This document shows, piece after piece, positions 10,724 to 19,704 of a DNA stretch of 64,000 bases (position 1 is the stretch's first letter; each line of letters opens with the position of its first letter). A program made the position numbers and the translations under genes. A model generated the notes under the pieces. That model made no database searches and was not told the DNA's origin. It saw only the letters and a list, made by a program, of their open reading frames with translations. This DNA is from Dermatophilus congolensis (GTDB lineage: Bacteria > Actinomycetota > Actinomycetes > Actinomycetales > Dermatophilaceae): the NCBI GenBank assembly GCA_030538115.1, contig JAUNUP010000005.1, positions 73,379 to 137,378 of the forward strand, in the 5' to 3' direction.

Positions 10724-10737
10724 TGTTTGCGTAATCA
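10724..10737. promoter_or_regulatory. Candidate LacI-family operator 1
   Basis: TGTTTGCGTAATCA is an imperfect palindrome centred on CG, as in many LacI-family operators; five of seven half-site positions are symmetric. It lies between galK and the symporter gene, upstream of the symporter -35 box. Ten bases of it (ATGTTTGCGT, from 10723) recur inverted at 10806-10815. Confidence 0.5.
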
Positions 10738-10755
10738 TTCAATCACCCTCTGAGG

Positions 10756-10784
10756 TTGACACACGACTGAACCAGCGTCAAGAT
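10756..10784 (+). promoter_or_regulatory. Predicted promoter of the symporter gene
   Basis: A perfect -35 box TTGACA (10756-10761) is followed after 17 bases by CAAGAT (10779-10784), a weak -10. Candidate LacI-type operators lie on both sides, at 10724 and 10801. Confidence 0.5.
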
Positions 10785-10800
10785 CGGGGTAACGCGGCAA

Positions 10801-10814
10801 TGGTGACGCAAACA
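10801..10814. promoter_or_regulatory. Candidate LacI-family operator 2
   Basis: TGGTGACGCAAACA contains the inverted copy of the ATGTTTGCGT core of operator 1, 73 bases away, just downstream of the predicted symporter transcription start. A pair flanking a promoter would suit repression by looping or roadblock. Confidence 0.45.
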
Positions 10815-10877
10815 TCACTCCCTCCCGGAGGTCGCTCGCCACCCGCAAGCGCACACCCCCGTAAGAGAGGAGACGTG

Positions 10878-12593
10878 ATGGCCACCGAGACCCTCATCCA
10901 GGCCAACGTCGTCGACTACGCCATTCTGGCGATCTACTTCGCCTTCGTTCTCGGAATCGGGGTGCTGGCCCGACGCCAGATCTCCGGCTCCCTCGACTTC
11001 TTCCTGTCCGGCCGCTCGCTGCCCGCCTGGGTGACCGGCCTCGCCTTCGTCTCGGCCAACCTCGGCGCCGTCGAGATCATGGGCATGTCGGCCACCGGCG
11101 CGCAGATCGGCCTGCCGACCGTCCACTACTTCTGGATCGGCGCCATCCCGGCCATGATCTTTCTCGGCGTCGTGATGATGCCGTTCTACTACGGCTCGAA
11201 GGTGCGTTCGGTTCCGGAGTTCATGCTCCGCCGCTTCGGCCCCGGCGCCCACCTCGTCAACGCCATCTCGTTCGCGCTGGCCCAGCTGCTCATCGCGGGC
11301 ATCAACCTGTACCTGCTCGGCAGCATCGTGCACGCGCTGCTCGGCTGGCCGCTGTGGGTGGCGCTCATCGTCGCGGCCGCGATCGTGCTCTCGTACATCA
11401 CTTTCGGTGGCCTGTCGGCCGCGATCTACAACGAGGTGCTGCAGTTCTTCGTCATCGTCGCGTCGCTGCTGCCGCTCGTTCTACTCGGCCTGCACCGCGT
11501 CGGCGGCTGGCGGGGCCTCACCGAGAAGATCACCGCCGCCGCTGCCTCAGCCCCCGCCTCCGCAGGCGTGCCGGAGGCGGCGCAGCAGCTCAACTCGTGG
11601 CCCGGCCAGGCCCTCTCCGGCTTCGACAACCCCATCGTCTCGGTCATCGGCATCGTCTTCGGCCTCGGCTTCGTGCTCTCGTTCGGGTACTGGACCACCA
11701 ACTTCGTCGAGGTGCAGCGCGCCATGGCCTCGGAATCGCTGTCGGCCGCGCGTAAGACGCCGATCATCGGCGCTTTTCCAAAGATGTTCGTGCCGTTCAT
11801 CACGATCGTGCCCGGCATGATCGCCAGCGTTCTCGTGATCGAGATCGCCGACCTCAAGGCCGGCGGCTCGCCCGCAGGAGGCTCCTCGGGCCTCGGCGTC
11901 ACGTACAACGACGCGCTGCTGCTGATGATGCGCGACCTGCTGCCCAACGGCCTCATCGGCCTGGCGATCACGGGCCTGCTCGCCGCGTTCATGGCCGGCA
12001 TGGCCGCCAACATTTCGGCCTTCAACACCGTGTTCAGCGTGGACATCTGGGAGCACTACGTCCAGAAAGACCGCCCCGACGAGTACTACGTGAAGATCGG
12101 CCGGTTCGCGACCGTGCTCGCCACCGTCGTCGCGATCTTTACCGCCCTCATCGCGGCCAGCTTCTCGAACATCATGGACTACCTGCAGACCCTGTTCGGG
12201 TTCTTCAACGCGCCCCTCTTCGCGACGTTCATCCTCGGTATGTTCTGGAAGCGCATGACCCCGACCGCCGGTTGGGTGGGTCTCGTCACCGGAACGCTGT
12301 CGGCCTTCGCCGTGTGGATGACCGTGCAGCTCGGCGTGTTCACACTGCCGGGCCAGGGCACCGCATTCCTCGCCGCCTCTGTCGGGTTCGTCATGGACAT
12401 CGTCGTGAGCATCGTCGTCTCGCTCATGACCACACCGAAGCCGAGTGAGCAGCTCAAGGGCCTTGTCTACTCCGAGACGCCCAAGGAAGACCTCATCGAC
12501 CCGACCGAGGCCGCCATGCCCTGGTACCGCCGCACGATGCCGCTCGCCGGAGTCGCGCTGGTCATGGTCACAGTGCTCAACTTCGTCTTCTAG
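10878..12593 (+). CDS. Sodium/solute symporter, probably galactose or glucose uptake
   Basis: A 571-residue member of the SSS (SGLT-like) family with about 13-14 membrane segments. Typical features are a DFFLSGRSLPAWVTGLAFVSANLG region near the N-terminus, the GLSAAIYNEVLQFF helix and MAGMAANISAFNTVFSVDIWEHY. The family couples sugar or other solute entry to sodium. The divergent galactose operon and shared operator region point to galactose as substrate (inference). AGAGAGGAG precedes the ATG at 10878; the open frame upstream of it overlaps the operators and is not coding. A small membrane gene follows 88 bases downstream. Confidence 0.9.
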   Translation: MATETLIQANVVDYAILAIYFAFVLGIGVLARRQISGSLDFFLSGRSLPAWVTGLAFVSANLGAVEIMGMSATGAQIGLPTVHYFWIGAIPAMIFLGVVMMPFYYGSKVRSVPEFMLRRFGPGAHLVNAISFALAQLLIAGINLYLLGSIVHALLGWPLWVALIVAAAIVLSYITFGGLSAAIYNEVLQFFVIVASLLPLVLLGLHRVGGWRGLTEKITAAAASAPASAGVPEAAQQLNSWPGQALSGFDNPIVSVIGIVFGLGFVLSFGYWTTNFVEVQRAMASESLSAARKTPIIGAFPKMFVPFITIVPGMIASVLVIEIADLKAGGSPAGGSSGLGVTYNDALLLMMRDLLPNGLIGLAITGLLAAFMAGMAANISAFNTVFSVDIWEHYVQKDRPDEYYVKIGRFATVLATVVAIFTALIAASFSNIMDYLQTLFGFFNAPLFATFILGMFWKRMTPTAGWVGLVTGTLSAFAVWMTVQLGVFTLPGQGTAFLAASVGFVMDIVVSIVVSLMTTPKPSEQLKGLVYSETPKEDLIDPTEAAMPWYRRTMPLAGVALVMVTVLNFVF

Positions 12594-12681
12594 CACGCCC
12601 GCTATACAGGTCGATACGCCCCGATCGACGGATATCGACCGCTACTCACTGCTACTGGATTGCTCACGAAAGAAGCACGAC

Positions 12682-12960
12682 ATGTCTCCAGCCACCACTG
12701 ACACCAAGCACACGGCGGGCATCTTCGACATCCGCACCATGATCGGCCTGCTGCTGCTCATCTACGGCCTCATCCTCGGCGCGATGGGTCTTTTCGCAGA
12801 CCCGGCCTACGACAAGACCGGAGGCGTCAACGCCAACCTCATCGCCGGCATCGCCCTGCTCGCAGTGGGCGCGTTCTTCACCCTCTGGGCCAAGCTCAAG
12901 CCGATCATCGTCGACGAGTCCCAGCTACCGCCTCCGGAGGAGCGCGCCGAACGTCACTGA
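12682..12960 (+). CDS. Small membrane protein accompanying the symporter
   Basis: The product is 92 residues with two hydrophobic helices (IGLLLLIYGLILGAMGLF and IAGIALLAVGAFFTLWAKL) and a charged, proline-rich C-terminus. I know no named family. The position right after an SSS symporter on the same strand suggests a partner or accessory subunit (inference). Its stop codon overlaps the tail of the converging hybrid kinase gene by seven bases. The ribosome binding site is weak (GAAAGAAG). Confidence 0.8.
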   Translation: MSPATTDTKHTAGIFDIRTMIGLLLLIYGLILGAMGLFADPAYDKTGGVNANLIAGIALLAVGAFFTLWAKLKPIIVDESQLPPPEERAERH

Positions 12961-15062
12961 TCCCCGTCCGGCACCCGGCCCCGCCCCACCTCCTGCTCGC
13001 GCAGCGATGGATCGGGGCGGGCCCTCTGCGAGGTGTCGAGGCTGCCGGTGAGGATGACCTCTTCGGCGATGTCGCGAATCCGTTGATTGCTGTCGTTGCT
13101 GACGCGACGGAGCATCTCGAAGGCGACTTCGTCGGTGACCCGATAGCGGCTCATGAGGATGCCGAGGCTCAGGCCGATACGGCGGTTGGATTTCAATGCC
13201 TCGTGCAGGTTGTCGGACCGGTTCTCCCCCTCGATGAGTGCCTGCTCCCTGCGTCCGGCCATCTCCACGTGCACTGCCAAACGTGCCGACAGCTCGCTCG
13301 CACGAAACGGCTTGACGATGTAATCGTCAGCTCCGGCGTTGAGCCCCTCGATCACCTCGTGGGGCGCGGCCCGTGCCGTCAGCAGCACGATCGGCAGCCT
13401 GTCCCAGCCGGATTGAGTACGTAGAAGCCGCAGCAGATCGAGCCCACTCGGGCCGGGCAACATCACATCGGCGAGCACGAGGTCGGGCGGTTGCGAGAAC
13501 GCCAGAGCACCGGGCACGTCGGCTACGGCGTCGACCTGCCATCCCTCGGAGGTCAGAAACGTCGTGAGGTACCTGCGCAGGTCTTCGTCGTCTTCCACCA
13601 GCAACAGTCGCCCCTGCGACGGCGCCTCCTCGAGATCCGGCAGTTCGGAGGGGGTATGAGCGGGGGCCAAAATGCCGGCGGCAGGGTCGGTGCCGACCGT
13701 CGTTTCTGCCACCCTTGCGACCGCTTCGACCGTCAGACCCACCTCGCCGTCGCCCTCACTCATGACCGGACGGCGCGGCAGCCTCACAGCGAACGTGCTG
13801 CCCTCTCCGGCGCGGCTCTGCACCCGGATCGAGCCGTCGTGAGCGCGCACGAGGTCGTCGACCATCGAAAGTCCGAGCCCGAGACCGCCCGCGTCGATGC
13901 TGCGGGCCGCCTCTCCGCGACCGAAGCGCGAGAACACTGCCGACGCGTCGTCCTCGGCGATGCCCATGCCCGTGTCGACGACTTCGAGGTGCACCTCGAA
14001 GTCGCCGGCGAGCTCCGCGGCGCCCCCCCCGCCGGTGCGCAGGTCTGCGCGCCCCACCACTACGTCGTCGACACTGAACAACCTCACCGTGACGCTGCCT
14101 TCGGGCGTGTACTTCACGGCGTTCGAAACCAGGTTGGCCACGATGCGGTTCCACGCCTCCGGATTCACCAGCACGCACCCGATCGGCTCGATCTCGGTGA
14201 ACAGCTCGAGCCCGGCCCGTGAGGCGAGCGTGCGGAACATGCTCGTCACCGTCCTCGTGGCCTCGGCCAGGTTCACCGGCTTGAGAAGAGGATCGAGCGC
14301 ATCGCGCTCCTCGCGCACGAACGTCAGGAGCTCTTCGACCAACCGGTCGAGTTGGTCGACGGCGCGTGAGATCGTCGCCAGTTGCCCCTCGGCCTGGGGC
14401 GCGATCGGCGGCCGGAGCACCTCGACCGCCATGTGCAGCACCGTGAGCGGAGTGCGGAATTCGTGACTGGCGTTCTGGTAGAAGCGGGTTTTGGCAGCGT
14501 CGCGTTGCAGGATGCGTTCGGCGCGCATCTCCTCGGCGGCCACATGCTCGTCGAGTTCGTGAATGTGACGGCGCTGAAGCACATGTCCCGTCGTCTCGTG
14601 CGCCACCGCCAAGACTCCGAGAACCTCACCCTCCGGGCCGGTCACCGGGTTGTACGAGAAGGTCCAGAACGTCTCTTCGTGGTCGCCGTTGCGGTCGAGG
14701 AGCAGCATGCTGTCGACCCGGTTGACGAAGCCCTGCCCATCGAGCACGGCCTCGAGCATCGGCCCGACGACCTCCCAGGCCTCCGACCAGGTCTGCCCCG
14801 CCTGCGATCCCATGGCTCCGGGGTGTTTAGTGCCGATGAACCGTCGGTAGGAGTCGTTGTACAGCTGGATCAGCTCCGGCCCCCAGGCCAGGAGCATCGG
14901 CATACCCGCCGACATCATTATCCGGGCGGTCTGACGCAGGGATTCGGGCCACGTGTCCACCGGCCCGAGCGGCCCGGCTGCCCAATCGACCGCGGCGGCA
15001 GTGCGCGCCGCTTCATCAGCACCTCCGAAGAACAACTCGGCATCCGTGACCTGTGTCGACAT
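12954..15062 (-). CDS. Hybrid sensor kinase with receiver and C-terminal ANTAR domain
   Basis: This protein of about 702 residues has an unusual order. A PAS-like sensor domain spans roughly residues 35-160. A HisKA domain with ASHEFRTPL puts the phospho-accepting histidine at about residue 200. A HATPase follows (N box NLVSNAVKYTPEG, then GLGLGLSMV). A receiver domain has LLLVEDDED, the acceptor aspartate in LVLADVMLP, and the KPF lysine. A C-terminal ANTAR segment of about 50 residues reads RIGLSLGILMSRYRVT...IRDIAEEV. ANTAR domains bind paired RNA hairpins and prevent termination, so the protein could link sensing directly to RNA-level control. GGAGGAG precedes the ATG. It lies 49 bases after the sigma factor gene and is probably cotranscribed. 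Confidence 0.9.
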   Translation of the reverse strand: MSTQVTDAELFFGGADEAARTAAAVDWAAGPLGPVDTWPESLRQTARIMMSAGMPMLLAWGPELIQLYNDSYRRFIGTKHPGAMGSQAGQTWSEAWEVVGPMLEAVLDGQGFVNRVDSMLLLDRNGDHEETFWTFSYNPVTGPEGEVLGVLAVAHETTGHVLQRRHIHELDEHVAAEEMRAERILQRDAAKTRFYQNASHEFRTPLTVLHMAVEVLRPPIAPQAEGQLATISRAVDQLDRLVEELLTFVREERDALDPLLKPVNLAEATRTVTSMFRTLASRAGLELFTEIEPIGCVLVNPEAWNRIVANLVSNAVKYTPEGSVTVRLFSVDDVVVGRADLRTGGGGAAELAGDFEVHLEVVDTGMGIAEDDASAVFSRFGRGEAARSIDAGGLGLGLSMVDDLVRAHDGSIRVQSRAGEGSTFAVRLPRRPVMSEGDGEVGLTVEAVARVAETTVGTDPAAGILAPAHTPSELPDLEEAPSQGRLLLVEDDEDLRRYLTTFLTSEGWQVDAVADVPGALAFSQPPDLVLADVMLPGPSGLDLLRLLRTQSGWDRLPIVLLTARAAPHEVIEGLNAGADDYIVKPFRASELSARLAVHVEMAGRREQALIEGENRSDNLHEALKSNRRIGLSLGILMSRYRVTDEVAFEMLRRVSNDSNQRIRDIAEEVILTGSLDTSQRARPDPSLREQEVGRGRVPDGDQ

Positions 15063-15111
15063 GTGCTTCTCCTCCACACACTTGCTGCGCATCCTCAAGC
15101 CCGGCCCCTGT

Positions 15112-16041
15112 TCACCCGGCAAGCGCGGCCGGTAGCTCCACGAATCGGCGCCTGCGTTGGGAGACATGACGGTTCGGGGCATCCGCGCGACCTCGTGAAC
15201 ACCGGCGCGAGTCTGGGGTCGAGCCTGCGGCCGACTCCATGCTCGAGCCCCTACCCGAGTCGCCGTCGAGCTCACGTTCCGTGTCCATCAGGGCACGTAG
15301 GTCGGTCACGCACTTGCGCAGCAGCCGCGAGACCTGCATCTGGCTGGCGCCGATAAGCACGGCGATCTCGGTCTGGGTGAGGTCGTCGGCGAACCTCCAC
15401 CGCAGTAGGCGTCGCTGAGCCTCGGTGAGGCGTTGCAGAGCGATCCGCAGCGCTATGCGGTCGACGATGCCCTGGTCTGAGTGCCCGCTCATCGCCGCCT
15501 CGACAAGGCTTTGGCTCTCGTCGAATTCGGTGAGCGACTCGGCGGCGAATCCGCGGGTGGCGATCTTCGCATCGGTGACGGCTGCCACGTCGACACCGAG
15601 ATGGGTGGCGAATTCCTGGGTGGTGGGGTGCCGGTGCAGGCGATTCACCAGGCCTTGTTCCTCGGTGGCCATCCGGCCACGCAGTTCTTGCACCGACCGG
15701 GGCGGCTTGACCAGCCAGCCCTGATCGCGGAAGTGCCGCTTGATCTCGCCGGAGATCGTAGGTGCAGCGTAGGCGGCGAAGCTGCATTTCCAGGCGGGGT
15801 CGTAGCCGCGGATGGCCTTCATCAGCCCGAGACGTGCCACCTGAATGAGGTCGTCGGTTTCGATACCGCGGTACTGGAAAGACCTCGCGACCATGTCGGC
15901 GAGAGCCAGGGTGAGATCGACGATGCGTTCACACAACGATGCCGCCGCCTCAGGCGAGGGAGCGTGCCGCAACTCGACGAGCAGCGACTCCGCCGACGGC
16001 GAAGCGTCGGAGCGGGCGGACGGCAGATGACGAGAGGACAT
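15112..16041 (-). CDS. RNA polymerase sigma factor, SigB/SigF/WhiG-like group
   Basis: The 309-residue protein has sigma region 2 (GIETDDLIQVARLGLMKAIRGYDP, then CSFAAYAAPTISGEIKRHFRD), region 3 and a clear region 4 helix-turn-helix (LTQTEIAVLIGASQMQVSRLLRK). The sequence pattern fits the alternative stress/sporulation-type sigma factors of actinobacteria rather than ECF types. A C-terminal extension of about 60 residues is Arg/Ser-rich and has no recognisable domain. It is the upstream partner of the hybrid kinase. GAAGGGG precedes the ATG. No anti-sigma or anti-anti-sigma gene is adjacent, which is unusual for the group. Confidence 0.9.
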   Translation of the reverse strand: MSSRHLPSARSDASPSAESLLVELRHAPSPEAAASLCERIVDLTLALADMVARSFQYRGIETDDLIQVARLGLMKAIRGYDPAWKCSFAAYAAPTISGEIKRHFRDQGWLVKPPRSVQELRGRMATEEQGLVNRLHRHPTTQEFATHLGVDVAAVTDAKIATRGFAAESLTEFDESQSLVEAAMSGHSDQGIVDRIALRIALQRLTEAQRRLLRWRFADDLTQTEIAVLIGASQMQVSRLLRKCVTDLRALMDTERELDGDSGRGSSMESAAGSTPDSRRCSRGRADAPNRHVSQRRRRFVELPAALAG

Positions 16042-16272
16042 GATGGCCCCTTCTCGGTCAGGTCAAGCCCCGAGATTGGACTGCCACCTGGTGACTCGAA
16101 GTCAATCACGTTGACTCGTAGGCGACTAGGGAAGCGGAAGAACCGAACCTGAAGTTCCGCAGAGAGGAATCTTTGGATGACAGATCCGATCACCCGGAGC
16201 CCACCTGAGCATTGATTCGTTCACTCTGGGCACATTTTCGCAGGCTCAGTGCAATGCTCCCGACTCCCGTAC

Positions 16273-16992
16273 TCACCCCTGCGCCTCGTCTCCGGCATCG
16301 CCACCCAGGATCAACCGACGCGCGAGTACGTCTCGGGCCGTGTCTGTCAAACTCACTCCTGCAGCGAAAGAGTGGGCCTTCAACAAGGCCAACGCGTCTT
16401 GCTCTCCCAAGCGCAATTGGGCCATCACCATGCCCGTGGCTTGAAAGATTTCTGCTCGCTCGTTCCACGGCGCGCTGAAGAGTTCGTTGAGATCACTCGG
16501 CGCCGAGGCGAGCACCACGGCCGTCACGAGCCGCGCGACGTCGAGCGCCGCCTCTTCATCGATACAATCGGCGACGCCACGCTTCACCAAGGTGAGGGTC
16601 CCGATGACTTCGTTCGACGCCTTCAACGGCGTCGCGAGCACCGTGAGCGGCCGGTACTCCCGCAGCGTCGTCAACGACAGCAGGGGCCACCTCGGATCCG
16701 TGAGGTCGTCGTCGCCGTCGATAGCGAGGGAGACGCTTCTGCCCGAACCGTATGCGTGAATGGACGGCCCTTGGGCGGCGATCTCCTGGACTTCCTCCAC
16801 GGCTCTCGCGATCGACTCCGAGGCACACAGCAGAATTCGCCCCGACTCGAAGTCGCCGAGGGCGATCGCGGCACCGGTACATTCGAGCACCTCCGCCGCT
16901 GCCGAACACGCATATTTCGGTAGCTCGCCAACACTGGCGCCTTGGACCAACGCCTTCGCGAGCAAGATCAGCATCTCCTCTGGCTGCTGCAT
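16273..16992 (-). CDS. GAF-ANTAR transcription antitermination regulator
   Basis: The 239-residue protein has an N-terminal GAF sensor domain (about residues 15-150) and a C-terminal ANTAR domain beginning at IFQATGMVMAQLRLGEQDAL and ending in TARDVLARRLI. This architecture is common in actinobacteria; ANTAR domains bind RNA hairpin pairs to prevent termination. The ligand is unknown. It is on the same strand as, and 231 bases upstream of, the sigma factor gene and is divergent from a second GAF-ANTAR gene. AGGGA precedes the ATG at moderate distance. Confidence 0.88.
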   Translation of the reverse strand: MQQPEEMLILLAKALVQGASVGELPKYACSAAAEVLECTGAAIALGDFESGRILLCASESIARAVEEVQEIAAQGPSIHAYGSGRSVSLAIDGDDDLTDPRWPLLSLTTLREYRPLTVLATPLKASNEVIGTLTLVKRGVADCIDEEAALDVARLVTAVVLASAPSDLNELFSAPWNERAEIFQATGMVMAQLRLGEQDALALLKAHSFAAGVSLTDTARDVLARRLILGGDAGDEAQG

Positions 16993-17212
16993 CGCTCGCG
17001 TCCCTGGGTCGCGGCTGCCACGGACTCGTTACCTACCCAGACAGCCACGGTGGTAAACACCCAGGTCACTGAGTTGCGACCGGAGCGGTGCGGGACGATA
17101 CGTCTCGCGCCAGATGGTCAGGCCTCGTACTGGCCACTACACGCCGGATAGGATCACTCGACAGGCAGGCCGTTAAAACGTGGCGAGCAGGCCGGAATGA
17201 AATGAGGGCACC

Positions 17213-17965
17213 ATGGACACGCCCCCGTTCGAAGAGTCCCAACTCAAGAAGCTCACGCCAGAATTCGTCTCGTTCTCGCACATGGTCAATGGAGAGTCCG
17301 CCTCAGGCTTGACCCCGAAGCGGCTCGTGCACTTGGCGGCACGTGCCCTGCCGCACGTCAGCGGCTGCGCGCTCACCATCGCGAGTGCGCAGGGCCGCCC
17401 GCGCACACTGGCCTCGAGCGCACAGATCGGTGTGATCGTCGACACGATCCAATACGAGACGCGGCAGGGGCCCTGTCTCGAGGCTCTCGACTCCGACGAA
17501 TTGGTTCTCGTCAACGACCTGACCACGGATGAGCGCTGGCCCGTTTTCTCCCGCCGCTGCGTCGCCGAGACGCCGGTGCGCGCGATGCTCGGGGTGCGGC
17601 TGCGGCTGGGCACCGACGACCGCGCCGCGATGAACTTCTACACCGAACAGGTCGGCTCGTTCAGCGACATCGACCTCGGCGTGGCATCGATGTTCGCCCC
17701 GTTCGTCGCGATGTCGGTACAGAACGCGCTGGAGCACCGCAGGGCCGACAATCTCGAGGTCGCGCTGCAGAGCAGCCGCCAGATCGGCACTGCGATGGGC
17801 ATCCTCATGGCCAACCGTCTCATCACGGCTGACGCCGCCTTCGAGCTGCTCCGACGCGCCAGCCAAGACCTCAACCGCAAGCTGCGCGAGATCGCCGAAG
17901 AGGTCGAGTTGACGGGCACCCTGCCATTCGCGCCCGGCATCGAGCCATTGCCCCGAAGGGGCTAG
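17213..17965 (+). CDS. Second GAF-ANTAR transcription antitermination regulator
   Basis: A 250-residue protein with the same two-domain plan as its divergent neighbour. The GAF domain contains the well-conserved signature QGPCLEALDSDELVLVNDL followed by RWPVFSRRC. The ANTAR domain is near-consensus (IGTAMGILMANRLITADAAF ... LREIAEEVELTG). Its ANTAR end resembles that of the hybrid kinase in this island more than that of the other GAF-ANTAR protein. GAGGG lies four bases before the ATG. It converges on the osmoprotectant transporter operon with a 33-base gap. Confidence 0.92.
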   Translation: MDTPPFEESQLKKLTPEFVSFSHMVNGESASGLTPKRLVHLAARALPHVSGCALTIASAQGRPRTLASSAQIGVIVDTIQYETRQGPCLEALDSDELVLVNDLTTDERWPVFSRRCVAETPVRAMLGVRLRLGTDDRAAMNFYTEQVGSFSDIDLGVASMFAPFVAMSVQNALEHRRADNLEVALQSSRQIGTAMGILMANRLITADAAFELLRRASQDLNRKLREIAEEVELTGTLPFAPGIEPLPRRG

Positions 17966-17998
17966 AACCCCACGTCGGTTAGGTCGCCCGGGACCGGA

Positions 17999-18922
17999 TC
18001 AGACCGGGTTGGCCTTGAGCCACTCGTCGGCGACCGTGGCGGCGTCCTTCTTGTCGATGACGACCTGCTTCACCAAGTCGGTGAGGGAGTCGGTGTCGAG
18101 TTTCGCCGAGACCGCGTCGAGTGCCGCCGTGACCTCGGGTGTGGCCTTGGACTTCGTCATCACCGGCACGATGTTCTGCGCGCCGAAGAGGTTTTCGGGG
18201 TCGTCGAGTACGACGAAGTCGTTGGCCGCGATGTTCGGGTCGGTGCTGAACAGGTTGGCCGCCTGCACCTGGCCGTTCTTGAGCGCCTGCACGGTCAGCG
18301 CGCCGGCGGAGTCGAGGGGCTTGAACTCCTTGAACGTCAGCCCGTACACCCGCTCCAGGCCGGGGATGCCGTCGGTCCGCTGCTTCCACTCCGCTGGGCC
18401 GCCGAGCACCATCTGGGCGGCGTGCGGTTTGAGGTCGGGGATCGCCGTGAGCGAGTACTGATCTGCCGTCGCCTTCGTGACGACGACCGAGTCCTTGTTC
18501 TGCGCGGCCGACGGTGTGAGCGCCGTGAGGTTCTCGGGCAGGGCCGCTTTCAGAGCCGCTTCGGCGGTCTGCTCGTCGGTGATCTGCGCGTCCTTGTTGA
18601 GGTACTTAGCGAAATTGCCCGTGTACTCGGGGATCAGGTCGATCTCGCCCGCCTTCAGCGCCGGCACGTACGTCTCGCGCGAGGCGATGTTCAGCTTGGT
18701 CGTGACGTTGACGCCCTTCGATGTCAACGCGCCCGCGTAGATCTCGGCAAGCAGCTCGTTCTCCGGGAAGTTCGCGGAGCCGACGACGATCGAACCCGAG
18801 GCCGCGCCCGTACCGGCGGGCGTCGTGCCCTCCGCCAGCGGGTCGCTGCCGCCTCCGCACGCGGCGAGCGCCAGCAGGGACGCCGCGGCCGTCGCAGCCA
18901 GGGTGAGTTTCGTGCGCTTCAT
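17999..18922 (-). CDS. Osmoprotectant ABC transporter substrate-binding lipoprotein
   Basis: The 307-residue protein has a lipoprotein signal peptide ending in the lipobox LAAC, then a Gly/Ser spacer and an OpuAC/ProX-type binding domain (SIVVGSANFPENELLAEIYA, DLIPEYTGN). Proteins of this family bind glycine betaine, choline or related compatible solutes outside the membrane. It is the last gene of a four-gene importer operon, eight bases after the permease gene. TAGGAG precedes the ATG at 18922; the much longer open frame upstream is the shadow of the permease gene. Confidence 0.92.
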   Translation of the reverse strand: MKRTKLTLAATAAASLLALAACGGGSDPLAEGTTPAGTGAASGSIVVGSANFPENELLAEIYAGALTSKGVNVTTKLNIASRETYVPALKAGEIDLIPEYTGNFAKYLNKDAQITDEQTAEAALKAALPENLTALTPSAAQNKDSVVVTKATADQYSLTAIPDLKPHAAQMVLGGPAEWKQRTDGIPGLERVYGLTFKEFKPLDSAGALTVQALKNGQVQAANLFSTDPNIAANDFVVLDDPENLFGAQNIVPVMTKSKATPEVTAALDAVSAKLDTDSLTDLVKQVVIDKKDAATVADEWLKANPV

Positions 18923-18930
18923 GGGATCTC

Positions 18931-19704
18931 CTAGGCCGGTGCCTTGATGTCGATGTCGGGGGACGTTGTCTGGTCTTGGGAGTCGGGTGCCGTTGGGGTT
19001 TCGCGCCGGCGAATGCGGCGTCGGTTTCGGGGAGCCACCAGGCCGGGTGACACGACGAACCGCTGGATCGTCGCGAAGACGAGGTCGACGGCCAGCGCGA
19101 GCAGGCCGACGATCACGGCACCGCCGGCCATCATGCTGTAGTCGCGAAACGCGAGGCCGTCGATGAGAAAGCGGCCCAGTCCGCCGACGCTCACGGAGGC
19201 CGCGACGGTGGCGGTGGCGATGACCTGCAGCGCAGCCGAGCGCACTCCGCTGAAGATGAGCGGCATCGCGCACGGGATCTCTACGTCGCGCAGCACCTGG
19301 ACCCGCTTCATTCCCATGCCTTTGGCCGCGTCGCGCGCCGCGGGGTCGACCTCGTCCACTCCCGAATACGTGCCCGCGAGCACGGGCGGTATCGCCAGGA
19401 TGACCAGCACGAAGATCGACGGAACGACGAACGCGAGATCCCCTCGGATCATCGGGCCGACGACGAGCACCGCGGCGAACAACAGTCCTAGCGTCGGCAG
19501 CGAACGCATGCCGTTGACCAGGTTCACCACGAGCACGCGGCCCTTGCCGGTGTGACCGATCCAGAGCCCGAGGGGGATGGCGACGGCGCACGCGATCACC
19601 AACGTGACCAGCGAATACTGCAGGTGTTCGGCGATGCGCGCCCAGATCCCGTCTGACCCCGACCAGTTGGCCGGGTCGGTGAGCCACTCGATCATGCCGT
19701 TCAT
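18931..19704 (-). CDS. Osmoprotectant ABC transporter permease 1
   Basis: This 257-residue permease has about six membrane helices and the permease-ATPase contact region DPAARDAAKGMGMKRVQVLRD (EAA-type loop). It belongs to the OpuC/ProW group. The ATG at 19704 overlaps the stop of the upstream permease gene as ATGA. The C-terminal 35 residues are charged and probably cytoplasmic. Confidence 0.9.
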   Translation of the reverse strand: MNGMIEWLTDPANWSGSDGIWARIAEHLQYSLVTLVIACAVAIPLGLWIGHTGKGRVLVVNLVNGMRSLPTLGLLFAAVLVVGPMIRGDLAFVVPSIFVLVILAIPPVLAGTYSGVDEVDPAARDAAKGMGMKRVQVLRDVEIPCAMPLIFSGVRSAALQVIATATVAASVSVGGLGRFLIDGLAFRDYSMMAGGAVIVGLLALAVDLVFATIQRFVVSPGLVAPRNRRRIRRRETPTAPDSQDQTTSPDIDIKAPA

